Positions 1-9,489 of a stretch of DNA of 64,000 nt are shown here, piece after piece. Position numbers and translations under genes: made by a program. The notes beneath the pieces are model-generated. The model worked only from the letters and a program-made list of their open reading frames with translations. It did no database searches and was not told the DNA's origin. The stretch comes from Bacteroidales bacterium (GTDB lineage: Bacteria > Bacteroidota > Bacteroidia > Bacteroidales > UBA4417), in assembly GCA_030654075.1 (NCBI GenBank), contig JAURYB010000174.1, positions 1-64,000 of the forward strand, read 5' to 3'. Positions within the stretch are counted from its first letter, which is position 1, and every line of letters starts with the position of its first letter.

Positions 1-504
1 GAGCAGGTATTCAGAAAATCAATTTATGCTGAACAAGACATAATAAACTGTTCTACTGAAGATAGCTTGAGCTTAAATCGGTATCGCCAAATAAATTACA
101 GGTATCAAATGTTAATTGCAACGCAAAGTTAAACTACAGCCTTTTTAATTCATGGGTCAATTGCAAATTAACTGGCTTATTATTAGTTTATAAGAATGTA
201 TAGTTAAATCAAACAATCCGCTGTTTTAATTTTCCAGTGAAACCGGACACATCCGTTGCCTGTTTTTTATTTCTGCCGGTAAACAATCAGGATGCCTCCC
301 GGAAACAAAAAGCCTTCTTTTTCAAATAAATACTATCAATTTTTGACTTTGAGAACATTCTGAGTCAGCAGATGCGTTTTCTGATATGGATCAATTGCTA
401 TCTTTGCAGTACAATCTATATTTGTTTCCTCTACCTTATTTCCCCTATACTTTCCTGAACAGTTAAATAATTGCAATTTTCAATAAAATCAATTCAAGAA
501 ACTT
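1..504. other. Intergenic region upstream of the GH3 gene
   Basis: No gene can be supported here. Frame 1 is open from base 1 to a TAA at 130-132 (43 codons) and could be the tail of a gene lying off the window, but the peptide resembles nothing I know and lacks clear coding character. The rest is AT-rich non-coding sequence. It holds a candidate Bacteroidetes promoter near 395-424, listed separately. Confidence 0.5.
395..424 (+). promoter_or_regulatory. Candidate Bacteroidetes-type promoter for the GH3 gene
   Basis: TTG at 395-397 is followed after 19 bases by TATATTTG at 417-424. This matches the Bacteroidetes housekeeping sigma pattern (TTG/TTTG, about 19-20 bases, TAnnTTTG). Transcription would begin around 430, leaving a leader of about 70 bases before the ATG at 505. 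A second TAnnTTTG box (TATCTTTG, 399-406) overlaps it, so the exact start is uncertain. Confidence 0.5.
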
Positions 505-2724
505 ATGATTAAAATAGTTAAAACGATAGCAGTAGTTCTTTTACTGGGTTCATTAAACCTTAATGCCCAGGTTAAGGTGCCTGTTTACCTGGATGATACA
601 AAATCAATTCAGGAACGTGTGGAAGACGCACTTTCGCGAATGACGGTTGAAGAAAAGGTGGGTATGATTCATGCCCAATCCAAATTCAGTTCTGCGGGTG
701 TTCCGCGCCTTGGTATACCCGAAATCTGGATGTCCGACGGCCCTCATGGTGTTCGCCCCGAAGTATTATGGGATGAATGGTCGCAGGCAGGATGGACTAA
801 CGATTCGTGTTTTGCGTTTCCAGCACTTACCTGCCTGGCTGCTACGTGGAACAAGGATATTTCACTTTTGTATGGCAAATCGGTAGGAGAAGAGGCTCGT
901 TTCCGCAATAAAACGGTTCTTTTAGGTCCGGGAGTTAATATTTACCGTACTCCGCTGAATGGCCGCAACTTTGAATATATGGGCGAAGATCCGTATCTAT
1001 CCTCAAAAATGGTGGTGCCTTATATTAAAGGCGTTCAGTCAAATGGTGTTGCCACCTGCGTAAAGCATTTCGCGTTAAACAACCAGGAAGTGGATCGTGA
1101 TAAAGTGAATGTGAATGTGGATGACCGCACGCTTTATGAAATCTATCTTCCTGCCTTTAAAGCCGCGGTTCAGGAAGGCGGAACATGGGCAATAATGGGT
1201 TCCTATAATTTATACAAAAACGAACAATGCTGTCACAATCAATATTTGTTGAATGATATTCTCCGCAAGGAATGGGGTTTTGAAGGTGTGGTTATTTCCG
1301 ACTGGGGCGGAGCTCACAACACCCTTCAGTCTATTGCCAACGGGCTTGATATGGAATATGGAACCTGGGCTCCTGGCATGGCATGGGGCAAAACCAATAA
1401 CTATGACAATTATTTCCTGGCCAAACCATACCTGGCAATGATTAAATCCGGTGAAGTCGGAACAAAGGAGCTGGACGAAAAAGTCCGTCGTATCCTTCGT
1501 TTGGAATTTCTTACCAATATGAATAAAAACAGGCCGTTTGGCGCTATGGTATCCGAAGATCATGTTCTGGCCGGACGAAAAATTGCGGAAGAAGGAATTG
1601 TACTGTTGCAGAATAAAAATAATGTATTGCCTGTTGATTTGAGTAAAACAAAAAGAATAGCTGTCATTGGTGAGAATGCCATCAAAATGATGACAGTCGG
1701 CGGCGGCAGTTCTTCCCTGAAGGCAAAATATGAAGTTTCGCCGCTTGATGGGTTAACGAAAAGAGCGGGCGCAAATACTGAAATAATTTATGCGCGCGGT
1801 TATGTTGGAGATGCAAGTAGTGAAGCTGACGGTTATTCTACGGGTCAGAACCTGAAGGAAGCCCGTTCGGCTGACGAGCTGATTGCTGAAGCCTGCAATG
1901 TGGCGAAAAATGCTGATTACGTAATTTTTGTAGGGGGCCTTAATAAAAGTGAACACCAGGATAGTGAAGGCGCTGACCGTTTGAGCCTGGGACTACCATA
2001 TAACCAGGATAAATTAATCAGCGAGCTGGCTAAAGTGAACAAAAACCTTGTTGTGGTAAGTATTTCGGGAAATGCTGTGGCTATGCCCTGGGTAAACGAA
2101 GTACCCGCAATTATTCAGGGATGGTTTTTGGGAAGCGAAGCTGGTAACGCTATTGCCGCGGTATTGGTCGGAGATGTTAATCCCTCAGGAAAACTGCCAT
2201 TTACCTTCCCTGTAAAACTGGAAGATAATGGTGCTATTGCTATGGGTGAATATCCCGGAAGCAATGGCCAGGTGACTTATAACGAAGGTATCTTTGTAGG
2301 TTACCGCTGGAATGAAAAACAACAGATCAAACCTCTGTTCAGTTTCGGACATGGCCTGAGTTATACCACTTTTGAATATGGGAAGGCAACATCCGACAAA
2401 AAAGAAATTACTGATTCAGATAAAATCACTTTCACTGTCAGTATTAAAAACACCGGAACGCGCGAAGGATTCGAAATCGTTCAATTGTATATCAGCGATC
2501 TGAAATCATCATTGCCACGCCCGGTAAAAGAATTGAAAGGATTTGAAAAGGTAAGTCTGAAAGCCGGCGAGGAAAAAGCAGTATCAATAACGATTGACAA
2601 AGCCGCCTTAAGTTACTTTGACCCCGATAAACACAGCTGGGTTGCTGAACCGGGTGATTTTGAAGCTTTGATTGGATCTTCATCATCAGATATCAAAGGA
2701 AAAGTAGCATTCAAATTGAAATAA
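505..2724 (+). CDS. Secreted beta-glucosidase, glycoside hydrolase family 3
   Basis: A 739-residue exported glycosidase that removes terminal beta-linked sugars, probably glucose, from oligosaccharides in the periplasm or at the surface. A signal peptide (about residues 1-22, ending NLNAQ) is followed by the GH3 N-terminal barrel with the KHFALNNQE motif. The nucleophile Asp is about residue 266 in VVISDWGG. The GH3 C-terminal alpha/beta sandwich has GGLNKSEHQDSEG and SGKLPFTFP, and a fibronectin-III-like domain covers roughly residues 640-735. The length is normal for BglX-type enzymes. The gene stands alone, with a candidate promoter upstream and a strong terminator hairpin just downstream. 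The GH3 family is certain; substrate preference (beta-glucoside versus beta-xyloside) is inference. Confidence 0.93.
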   Translation: MIKIVKTIAVVLLLGSLNLNAQVKVPVYLDDTKSIQERVEDALSRMTVEEKVGMIHAQSKFSSAGVPRLGIPEIWMSDGPHGVRPEVLWDEWSQAGWTNDSCFAFPALTCLAATWNKDISLLYGKSVGEEARFRNKTVLLGPGVNIYRTPLNGRNFEYMGEDPYLSSKMVVPYIKGVQSNGVATCVKHFALNNQEVDRDKVNVNVDDRTLYEIYLPAFKAAVQEGGTWAIMGSYNLYKNEQCCHNQYLLNDILRKEWGFEGVVISDWGGAHNTLQSIANGLDMEYGTWAPGMAWGKTNNYDNYFLAKPYLAMIKSGEVGTKELDEKVRRILRLEFLTNMNKNRPFGAMVSEDHVLAGRKIAEEGIVLLQNKNNVLPVDLSKTKRIAVIGENAIKMMTVGGGSSSLKAKYEVSPLDGLTKRAGANTEIIYARGYVGDASSEADGYSTGQNLKEARSADELIAEACNVAKNADYVIFVGGLNKSEHQDSEGADRLSLGLPYNQDKLISELAKVNKNLVVVSISGNAVAMPWVNEVPAIIQGWFLGSEAGNAIAAVLVGDVNPSGKLPFTFPVKLEDNGAIAMGEYPGSNGQVTYNEGIFVGYRWNEKQQIKPLFSFGHGLSYTTFEYGKATSDKKEITDSDKITFTVSIKNTGTREGFEIVQLYISDLKSSLPRPVKELKGFEKVSLKAGEEKAVSITIDKAALSYFDPDKHSWVAEPGDFEALIGSSSSDIKGKVAFKLK

Positions 2725-2741
2725 ATTTCCAAAACAGCATG

Positions 2742-2776
2742 AAAAGCCCTTAAATCTATGGTTTAGGGGCTTTTAT
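2742..2776 (+). terminator. Rho-independent terminator after the GH3 gene
   Basis: AAAAGCCCTTAAA (2742-2754) pairs with TTTAGGGGCTTTT (2762-2774) with a single G-U wobble, giving a 13-bp stem with a 7-base loop and a U-rich 3' arm, 17 bases after the GH3 stop codon. Confidence 0.8.
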
Positions 2777-3039
2777 AAATAGAATCAGAATCAACTTTTA
2801 AATTAAATCAAGTCGTTGTTTCAAGGCATTCCATTAATACTTAGATAATTGATGATATTAGCAATTCTTAACATTCTCATTTGTCTCTTTCAATGTTTCT
2901 AAACCGGTTTTTACTTTATCTTTGCGTACGAAAAAAATAAAATAATGAAAAATCCGGGATTCTAAAATACCAATCAAAGATGATATTCAAATCATCCTGG
3001 CGTATTTCTGTTGACCTTTATAAGAAAAAATAATAAAAC
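2777..3039. other. Intergenic region before the barrel protein gene
   Basis: No gene seen. A TATCTTTG box at 2917-2924 fits the Bacteroidetes -7 element (TAnnTTTG), but its -33 partner is weak (TTTC about 17 bases upstream). If it is used, the leader is about 110 bases long and contains a six-codon mini-ORF (2945-2965). Confidence 0.35.
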
Positions 3040-3774
3040 ATGAAACGGAACTTATCTTTACTTATCATCTTTCTGGCTCTGGCAGCCTCATCGTATGCAC
3101 AAAAACCGTCAGCTGAATCCATACGAAAAAGGCTAAGTCTTGGGTTTGGCGTTTTTAACGATTTCTGGCAGAAAGTTCCTGATACTATCAATCCCAAATC
3201 ACTTAACCAGGGCGTTGACGTTTATATTAACTATTCCTTCCCACTGGATAAAAAAGGGCGTGCGACTTTTTTTATAGGCGGGGGTATTGGCGCGCATAAC
3301 TTTTATAGCCAGGCTCTTATAGGGACTGGCCAATACAATATATACGAAACGCTTCCTCCTGTAGGTGTTAGTGCAAATGAGTCGTATTTTTACAATGTCC
3401 CGGCTACATTCAAAGGTGCAAATACTAACCTTAAAAAGAGTAAACTGGCAATTACTTATTTGGATATCCCATTCGGGTTTAAGTTTAAAACTACCAGCAA
3501 TGCTCATTTTACTCTGGGCTTCAAAGTAGGATGGAAACTTGACGCTCATACTAAATATAAAGGTGATGCTCTTGATGGCAGCGGGTACCAGGTTATTGAA
3601 AGATTATATAAATTGCGGAATATCGACAACTTCCATTATGGCCCTTATGCTGTAATTGGTTACAAATGGATTGGAGCTTCCGTATTTTACCAGCTATCTT
3701 CCGTATTTGAAAAAGACCTGGGACCTCAGATTTACCCGATTTCAGTAGGGCTGGTTTTCCAGCCGTTCAAGTAA
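3040..3774 (+). CDS. Probable outer-membrane beta-barrel protein
   Basis: A 244-residue protein of unknown specific function. A Sec signal peptide (residues 1-20, ending SSYAQ) is followed by alternating hydrophobic/polar strands rich in Gly and aromatic residues, for example TFFIGGGIGAHNF and HFTLGFKVGWKLDAHT. The C-terminus has strand-like GPYAVIGYKWIGASVFYQ and ends in VGLVFQPFK. This pattern is typical of the small OmpW/porin-like barrel proteins common in Bacteroidota. The gene converges with the next one and their 3' ends overlap by 8 bases (3767-3774). Outer-membrane location is inferred from composition only, and no ligand can be named. Confidence 0.65.
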   Translation: MKRNLSLLIIFLALAASSYAQKPSAESIRKRLSLGFGVFNDFWQKVPDTINPKSLNQGVDVYINYSFPLDKKGRATFFIGGGIGAHNFYSQALIGTGQYNIYETLPPVGVSANESYFYNVPATFKGANTNLKKSKLAITYLDIPFGFKFKTTSNAHFTLGFKVGWKLDAHTKYKGDALDGSGYQVIERLYKLRNIDNFHYGPYAVIGYKWIGASVFYQLSSVFEKDLGPQIYPISVGLVFQPFK

Positions 3775-4387
3775 GAAAAGAAATCAATATCACAACACTT
3801 ACGCCTGCAATATAACCCAGATAAACCTGGGCTGGATTGTGGGCGTTTTGCTTTAAACGGGCATAGCCAGCAAGCCCGGATAGGAGTATGGAAATAAGTA
3901 TAAGCAGGAGCAGATGCATCCCTAAATGGATGGAAATACTTATTAGAGCGGCTGTAAAAGCTCCCCATCCAAGGGTATGAAGGCTGATTTTATACACCAG
4001 GTTAATTAATAATCCTGTCACCAAAGATAAAGTTGCCGAATAAAGCAGGTACATGAAAACCGGTGGTATATTGGCAGGCTTAATAAAAACAAGAAGTCCT
4101 ATATACGATGTGCTGGCGATAAGTAACGGGATTGTACGTTCGCTGCGGTTTTTCTGTTCAACAGAATATATCGCGTTAAATTTTAACAGTATAAAAACAC
4201 TGCTTGCTGGTATAATGATCGTAAACACAGTGATTACAGATACAAACCACAGTTTTAATGCTACGGGTAAAACTATTGGATAAAGATCAGGCTGCAGCAT
4301 CAATGCTGAAGTGGCAAGAGTCGGAATCAAAAGAGGGTGAAGTATATACGAAAGAATTCGTGAAATGGAGTAATCGCTTGATGTCAT
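3767..4387 (-). CDS. Integral membrane protein, possibly PAP2-like
   Basis: A 206-residue, very hydrophobic protein with about six transmembrane segments. The ATG at 4387 (MTSSDYSISRILSY) is preferred to an upstream TTG at 4441, which would add a basic 18-residue extension. The C-terminal part (SIHLGMHLLLLILI ... ARLKQNAHNPAQVYLGYIAG) loosely resembles the last helices of PAP2-type phosphatases, where Arg and His residues form the active site. The full PAP2 signature (KxxxxxxRP, SGH, SRxxxxxHxxxD) is not visible, so catalytic activity is doubtful. Transcription converges with the barrel gene. Similar proteins are often annotated as hypothetical or PAP2-related in Bacteroidota. Confidence 0.6.
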   Translation of the reverse strand: MTSSDYSISRILSYILHPLLIPTLATSALMLQPDLYPIVLPVALKLWFVSVITVFTIIIPASSVFILLKFNAIYSVEQKNRSERTIPLLIASTSYIGLLVFIKPANIPPVFMYLLYSATLSLVTGLLINLVYKISLHTLGWGAFTAALISISIHLGMHLLLLILISILLSGLAGYARLKQNAHNPAQVYLGYIAGVSVVILISFLT

Positions 4388-4511
4388 CAGGAAAAGTTTG
4401 AATTTGACTCTTGAAAATAGTAACGAAATATTTTCAGGCAATAGTTGTCTGAATTAGTATGGCAAAGCTATTAAATTTGAGAATCAAAACAGGGATGCGT
4501 CTGCCCGGACT

Positions 4512-5981
4512 TTACATCACTTTACGCAGGCGTGCAACAGGAATGTTCAGCAGTTCGCGGTATTTTGCTACGGTACGGCGGGCTATTGGGTAGCCTTTCT
4601 TCTTCAGGATAAGAGTGAGTTCTTCGTCAGTGAGCGGCTTGCTTTTTTCTTCAGCGACAATACAATCCGAAAGAATTTTCTTGATTTCCCGAGTTGATAT
4701 TTCTTCTCCCTGGTCATTCTGAATGGATTCGGAAAAGAAGCTTTTAAGCAGGAAAGTTCCGAAAGGTGTTTGAACGTACTTGCTGTTGGCAACCCTCGAG
4801 ATGGTTGAAATATCCAGGCCAACGCGTTCGGCAATATCTTTCAGGATCATGGGCCGCAGCATGGTTTCATCGCCTTCGAGGAAATATTTATGCTGGTAGT
4901 CGACAATAGCCTTCATGGTAACATAAAGCGTATCCTGGCGTTGTTTTATGGCTTCTATAAACCACCGGGCCGAATCGATTTTTTGTTTGATAAATACAAC
5001 GGCATCGCGCTGCGAATCGTTCTTTTCTTTTTTGTGTTTATTCTCGCCGTATGATTCCAGCATTTCCGTGTAGGTTCTGCTTAACCTGAGTTCGGGCATG
5101 TTGCGCTGGTTCAGGGTCAGTTCGAGAACGCCATCCTTATTTTCAATAATAAAATCGGGAATTACATATTGATTTCCGGCTGTCGATGGGCTGAAAGCAC
5201 TACCTGGCTTAGGATTTAGCTTTAAAATTTCGTTAATGGCATCCCTCAGGTCTTCTTCTTCCGAATGGGTTCGTTTCAGGATTTTATCATAATGTTTCTT
5301 GCTGAAATCATCAAAACATCGGTCAAGTATTGTAACTGCCAGCCTGGCTGCCGGCGAAGGATCGGATCTTTTAATCTGTAGAATCAGGCATTCCTGTAGG
5401 TTTCGGGCGGCTACTCCCGCAGGTTCAAAACTTTGAACTACTTTGAGCATTTGCTCTATTTCCTGCAGGTTGGTAGTAATTCCCTGTGTAAATGCCAGGT
5501 CGTCAATCATAGCATTCAAATCCCGTTGCAGGTAACCGGCTTCATCCAGGTTGCCTATGATAGTGGTCCCTATAATTCGTTTCTGAGCAGGTAAATCTTG
5601 AAGGTCGAGTTGCGAAAGCAGTGATTCAAGAAGCCCGGTATCAGCAGTTTGCGGCATTTCTTTGTGCTCATCATTTACGGATGTGTTTCCGGCGTTCAAG
5701 CGGTACGATGGAATGTCATCATCACTCAGATAATCGTTAATATCGACATCATTTTGCGAATTGTCATCATTCTTGTCTTTATCATCATCGCTGTAATCAT
5801 CTGATTCGTTGTCATTGTCACTGTCATATTCCTCGTCAATCTCAAGAACAGGATTTTCTTCAATTTCCTGTTTTATCCGTTGTTCGAGAGCCATCGAAGG
5901 AATCTGCAAAAGTTTCATCAGCAATATCTGCTGTGGCGAAAGCTTCTGTAATAATTTCTGTTGAAGGCGTTGATTGAGCAT
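4512..5981 (-). CDS. rpoN: RNA polymerase sigma-54 factor
   Basis: Sigma-54 (489 residues) directs RNA polymerase to -24/-12 promoters and needs AAA+ enhancer-binding activators. Region I is the Gln/Leu-rich N-terminus (QQKLLQKLSPQQILLMKLLQ). It is followed by a strongly acidic linker rich in Asp, Asn and Ser (about residues 48-95), typical of region II and unusually Asp-rich here. The core-binding domain follows (SFEPAGVAARNLQECL), then the DNA-binding domain with the helix-turn-helix DISTISRVANSKYVQTPFG and the RpoN box ARRTVAKYRE near the C-terminus. Length is normal. The gene is monocistronic, with a good promoter upstream at 6015-6045. No sigma-54 activator lies in the window. Confidence 0.97.
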   Translation of the reverse strand: MLNQRLQQKLLQKLSPQQILLMKLLQIPSMALEQRIKQEIEENPVLEIDEEYDSDNDNESDDYSDDDKDKNDDNSQNDVDINDYLSDDDIPSYRLNAGNTSVNDEHKEMPQTADTGLLESLLSQLDLQDLPAQKRIIGTTIIGNLDEAGYLQRDLNAMIDDLAFTQGITTNLQEIEQMLKVVQSFEPAGVAARNLQECLILQIKRSDPSPAARLAVTILDRCFDDFSKKHYDKILKRTHSEEEDLRDAINEILKLNPKPGSAFSPSTAGNQYVIPDFIIENKDGVLELTLNQRNMPELRLSRTYTEMLESYGENKHKKEKNDSQRDAVVFIKQKIDSARWFIEAIKQRQDTLYVTMKAIVDYQHKYFLEGDETMLRPMILKDIAERVGLDISTISRVANSKYVQTPFGTFLLKSFFSESIQNDQGEEISTREIKKILSDCIVAEEKSKPLTDEELTLILKKKGYPIARRTVAKYRELLNIPVARLRKVM

Positions 5982-6014
5982 AATAAGACGATGATTTTAA
6001 CATTTAGATCAGAC

Positions 6015-6045
6015 CAAAGGTAAATCTAATTAATTAATGGAACAA
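6015..6045 (-). promoter_or_regulatory. Promoter of rpoN
   Basis: On the minus strand TTG (6045-6043), a 20-base spacer and TACCTTTG (6022-6015) match the Bacteroidetes -33/-7 pattern. The -7 box lies 34 bases upstream of the rpoN ATG at 5981. Confidence 0.55.
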
Positions 6046-6074
6046 CCCGTTAAAAGTCATATTGATTGCGTGGA

Positions 6075-7481
6075 TTAAAAATCAGCAGTCATAGGTGTGC
6101 GTGGGAAAGGTATTACATCACGAATATTCGCCATACCGGTTACGAAAAGCATAAGTCGCTCAAATCCCAAACCAAAGCCGGCATGTGGAGCTGTGCCGAA
6201 TTTTCGTGTTTCGAGGTACCACCACATATCTTTTTCAGGGATATTAAGTTCATGAATACGAGCTATCAATTTGTCGTAATCTTCCTCGCGCTGCGATCCG
6301 CCAATGATTTCGCCAATACGTGGGAAAAGAACATCCATGGCTCTCACTGTTTTTCCATCTTCATTCTGCTTCATATAAAAAGCCTTGATCTCCGTAGGAT
6401 AATCCGTAAGGATTACCGGTTTCATAAAGACTTTTTCAACCAGGTAACGTTCGTGTTCCGATTGCAGGTCAGTACCCCATTCAACCGGGAACTCAAATTT
6501 TTGATCAGATGCTACCAGAATTTCAATGGCACGGGTATAGGTAAGTCTTTCGAAATCATTGTTGATTACGAAGTTCAGCCTTTCGAGTAATTCATTATCG
6601 TACATTTTCTGGAGGAATTCCAGGTCATCATGACAATTGTCAAGCGCATAGCGGATCAGGTATTTCAGGAAATCTTCCGCAAGGTCCATGTTGTCGGTAA
6701 TATCGTAAAAGGCCATTTCAGGCTCTATCATCCAGAACTCGGCCAGGTGGCGCGGGGTATTGCTGTTTTCGGCTCTGAAAGTAGGTCCGAAAGTATAAAC
6801 TTCAGATAAAGCCAAAGCCGCCAGTTCCCCATTCAGCTGACCTGAAACGGTTAGGTTTGTGCTTTTGCCAAAAAAGTCCTGCGCGTAATCAATTTCACCG
6901 GCTTCATTCTTTGGTAAATTATTCATATCCAGTGTTGTAACCCTGAACATAGCACCTGCGCCTTCAGCATCCGAACCCGTAATAATCGGCGTGTGAATAT
7001 AGTAAAACCCCTTATCGTTGAAATATTTATGAATGGCGTAAGCCATATTGTGCCTGATACGTAATACGGCGCCAAATGTATTTGTTCGTGGCCTTAGATG
7101 CGCAATTTCACGCAAAAACTCAAGAGTGTGTCCTTTTTTCTGTAGAGGATATACTTCAGGATCGGCACCGCCGTAAACGAGGATTTCTGAAGCATGTATT
7201 TCTACCGATTGCCCGGCACCCGGCGATTCAACTAATGTTCCGGTTACCGATAAGCATGCACCTGTATTCACCTGTTTCAGAAGTTCTTCCTCAAAATTAG
7301 CCAGATCGACAACCACCTGAATGCTGTGAATCGTCGATCCATCATTCAAAGCAATGAATGCAACATTTTTGTTCCCACGTTTGGTGCGAACCCAACCTTT
7401 GATAGTAACACTTTTACCTATGCCTGTTTTTTCGGGCGTTTTCAGCAGTTCAATTATTTTTATTCTTTTCGATTCCGACAT
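6075..7481 (-). CDS. asnS: Asparaginyl-tRNA synthetase
   Basis: Charges tRNA-Asn with asparagine (class IIb aminoacyl-tRNA synthetase), 468 residues. The start chosen is the ATG at 7481 ([13 protein letters not shown]); an upstream in-frame codon at 7508 would add nine residues. The N-terminal OB-fold anticodon-binding domain has [18 protein letters not shown]. The class II motifs follow: motif 2 at [21 protein letters not shown] and motif 3 at [15 protein letters not shown] with [11 protein letters not shown]. Length is standard for bacterial AsnS. A TACCTTTG box at 7529-7536 (minus strand) fits a -7 promoter element. No truncation is seen. Confidence 0.97.
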   Translation of the reverse strand: MSESKRIKIIELLKTPEKTGIGKSVTIKGWVRTKRGNKNVAFIALNDGSTIHSIQVVVDLANFEEELLKQVNTGACLSVTGTLVESPGAGQSVEIHASEILVYGGADPEVYPLQKKGHTLEFLREIAHLRPRTNTFGAVLRIRHNMAYAIHKYFNDKGFYYIHTPIITGSDAEGAGAMFRVTTLDMNNLPKNEAGEIDYAQDFFGKSTNLTVSGQLNGELAALALSEVYTFGPTFRAENSNTPRHLAEFWMIEPEMAFYDITDNMDLAEDFLKYLIRYALDNCHDDLEFLQKMYDNELLERLNFVINNDFERLTYTRAIEILVASDQKFEFPVEWGTDLQSEHERYLVEKVFMKPVILTDYPTEIKAFYMKQNEDGKTVRAMDVLFPRIGEIIGGSQREEDYDKLIARIHELNIPEKDMWWYLETRKFGTAPHAGFGLGFERLMLFVTGMANIRDVIPFPRTPMTADF

Positions 7482-7741
7482 AAAAGCTTCGTGATTAAGT
7501 ATTTGCAATTTTATTGATGAGCCAGATGCAAAGGTAAGGAATATTCATAAATGTTCCCGTGATTCTTGCGTGGCAGGAACGGTAAAATCGCTAATTCTAC
7601 AGGTATTAAAACACCGGAGTTACTGATTTAGTCAAAACAAACGGATCGGAATCGGGAATATCACTTAGCTATAATTCCCCGAAACACGCTTCTCCGGGTT
7701 CTAAGTAAAAAAAAGGAAGGTAAAATGAAAAAGATGACGGT

Positions 7742-8521
7742 TTATTTTGCGGCTTCTTTTTTTAACGCAATTGCCAAAGCCGTTTCATCATTAACTGCCT
7801 TGGCAATCATACCTTGCTGGTTAACAATAAAATGGGTGGGATACATATGGACTTTTAAAACGTGAGTTATGTAATCTTTCTGATCAGGAACTATGGCATA
7901 AGTAAAAGTCTTTTTCCGTAAAAAAGTGCTTAGCGCTTCTTTTGTGTCAAAAGCAAGGCTTACAAAAAGTATATCTTTCCGATTCTTATATTGAGTTACC
8001 ATGTCGTTGAGAGCAGGCATTTCTTTTACGCAGTAGGTACATCCGATATACCAGCATTTTAATACCAGTATTTTCCCTTTGGTTGTTTCATTGCTGTAAA
8101 CATTGCCTGCCAGGTCAATAAAATTAAACGCGGGAAACTTAGTCCCTTCCAGCTTATAAAGCGCTGATTCCTGGCTGCCCCAGCTTTTTAGGGTCATGCG
8201 GATGTCTGTATTATCCGAAGCGCTCAGTTTATAAAGCTGATAGCAACTTGAAGAGTCTTCTGAAGCCAGTCGTAAAGGGAGGTATTCTCCCGATGAAAGA
8301 AGATGTAAAAAAGCTTCTTTACTTATAATTTCAGAAGCCGGATCCAGTGCAGTGAAATCTTCGGATAGCATTACATTTTTTTCCCGGTAAGATAAAAATG
8401 CCATCATATCTTTTAGAATTACAACAGGTTGTACAACCGGATTACCATTTTTAGGTTTTTGATTACAGGAATAGACGGTTAATGTAAATAGAAGAAGAAA
8501 ATAAGAAAAATAATTTTTCAT
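7742..8521 (-). CDS. TlpA-like thiol-disulfide oxidoreductase lipoprotein
   Basis: A 259-residue lipoprotein with a C-terminal thioredoxin fold. The signal peptide ends in a lipobox (LTVYSC, Cys19), so it is anchored to a membrane in the envelope. Residues from about 125 onward form an AhpC/TSA-redoxin domain with the CxxC motif in WYIGCTYCVKEMP, and with FVSLAFDTKE and a TlpA-like MYPTHFIVNQQG near the cis-Pro position. Family members reduce or exchange disulfides of periplasmic proteins or cytochrome precursors. The region between the lipobox and the redoxin domain (residues 25-120) is not recognised. The gene lies between corA and asnS on the same strand; the partner is unknown. Confidence 0.85.
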   Translation of the reverse strand: MKNYFSYFLLLFTLTVYSCNQKPKNGNPVVQPVVILKDMMAFLSYREKNVMLSEDFTALDPASEIISKEAFLHLLSSGEYLPLRLASEDSSSCYQLYKLSASDNTDIRMTLKSWGSQESALYKLEGTKFPAFNFIDLAGNVYSNETTKGKILVLKCWYIGCTYCVKEMPALNDMVTQYKNRKDILFVSLAFDTKEALSTFLRKKTFTYAIVPDQKDYITHVLKVHMYPTHFIVNQQGMIAKAVNDETALAIALKKEAAK

Positions 8522-8580
8522 TGGTATATTTTTAAAAATCCGGGTGCATCCTGGAGTCGCACCCGTTCTAAATACAATAT

Positions 8581-9489
8581 TTACATCCAGTTCTTTCGCT
8601 TGAACATAAAGATAAATCCACCCGAAATCACCAGCATACTACCCATCAGAAACCAAAAAGTATGAGTTTCGTTCATAAAAGGTAATTTTACATTCATCCC
8701 GTAAAGGCTGGCGATAAATGTAAGAGGGAGTAAAATTGAGGATATAAGTGTTAGCGCTTTCATGATCTCATTGCTGCGGTTGGTCTGCATGGAGTCGAAT
8801 GTTTTCGAAAGACCTTCGATCAACTCTTCGTAATCCTCGATCATATCCCACATTTTCTGGTAATAGTCGAGGATATTTCCCCAGTATTCTTCCATGTTTT
8901 CGGCGTACCCTTCAATCTGCCCTGATTCGAATTTCTGGAAAAGCCTGAGTTGTGGCTTGAAAATGGTGTTTAACAAGATCATATTTCGTCGGGTGAGAGA
9001 AATACGCTCTATGGTTTTTTCCGCTTTTTTACCAAAAAGCTCACGGTTAATCAATTCAAGTTCAATCCCTAATTTGCTGATCAGCGTCAGTGTTTCCTGC
9101 ATCAGTTTTTCCAGGATTTTATACAGCAGAGCATCGGAAGTACCAGCCTGGAGAATTTCATAAGGGTCGTTCATTTCCTTGGCGCTGTTGAACAGGCTGC
9201 TGACTACCCAATGCGGTTTGCCAATGGTTATAACATACCCTTCGCCCCAGAAGATTTTTACTTCTTTGGTTTTCAGGAAACGGTTCCAGCGGTCGTAATG
9301 AGGGAAATGCAGGATAAGAAAATAATAATCATCGTAAACGTCGATCTTAGGTCGCTGATTCACACTCCTGCAATCTTCTATATCAAGTGGGTGGAAGTGA
9401 AAGTTGTCTTTCAGGAATCCGAGATCCTCATCTGATGGATCTTCAATATAATGCCACTTAATCGTGCCTATTTTAATAGTCTGAATCAT
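8581..9489 (-). CDS. corA: CorA-type magnesium/divalent cation transporter
   Basis: A CorA/2-TM-GxN family channel for Mg2+ (or Co2+/Ni2+), 302 residues from the ATG at 9489 (MIQTIKIGTIKW). An upstream in-frame codon at 9585 would give 32 extra basic residues and is rejected; GGGGGC just before 9489 may act as a ribosome-binding site. A long cytoplasmic alpha/beta domain is followed by a coiled-coil stalk (ENMEEYWGNILDYYQKMWDMIEDYEELI). The two C-terminal transmembrane helices carry the signature YGMN (LYGMNVKLPFMNE) at the pore loop, and the protein ends with a basic tail (KRKNWM). A TACCTTTG -7 box lies at 9560-9567 (minus strand). Confidence 0.93.
   Translation of the reverse strand: MIQTIKIGTIKWHYIEDPSDEDLGFLKDNFHFHPLDIEDCRSVNQRPKIDVYDDYYFLILHFPHYDRWNRFLKTKEVKIFWGEGYVITIGKPHWVVSSLFNSAKEMNDPYEILQAGTSDALLYKILEKLMQETLTLISKLGIELELINRELFGKKAEKTIERISLTRRNMILLNTIFKPQLRLFQKFESGQIEGYAENMEEYWGNILDYYQKMWDMIEDYEELIEGLSKTFDSMQTNRSNEIMKALTLISSILLPLTFIASLYGMNVKLPFMNETHTFWFLMGSMLVISGGFIFMFKRKNWM

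Noticed and set aside
1-132. An open frame at the left edge (43 codons to TAA).
   Set aside because: Could be the tail of a gene outside the window, but composition and peptide sequence give no support.
2945-2965. A six-codon mini-ORF (MKNPGF) in the leader of the barrel protein gene as an attenuator peptide.
   Set aside because: No regulatory codons, no alternative hairpins seen; likely chance.
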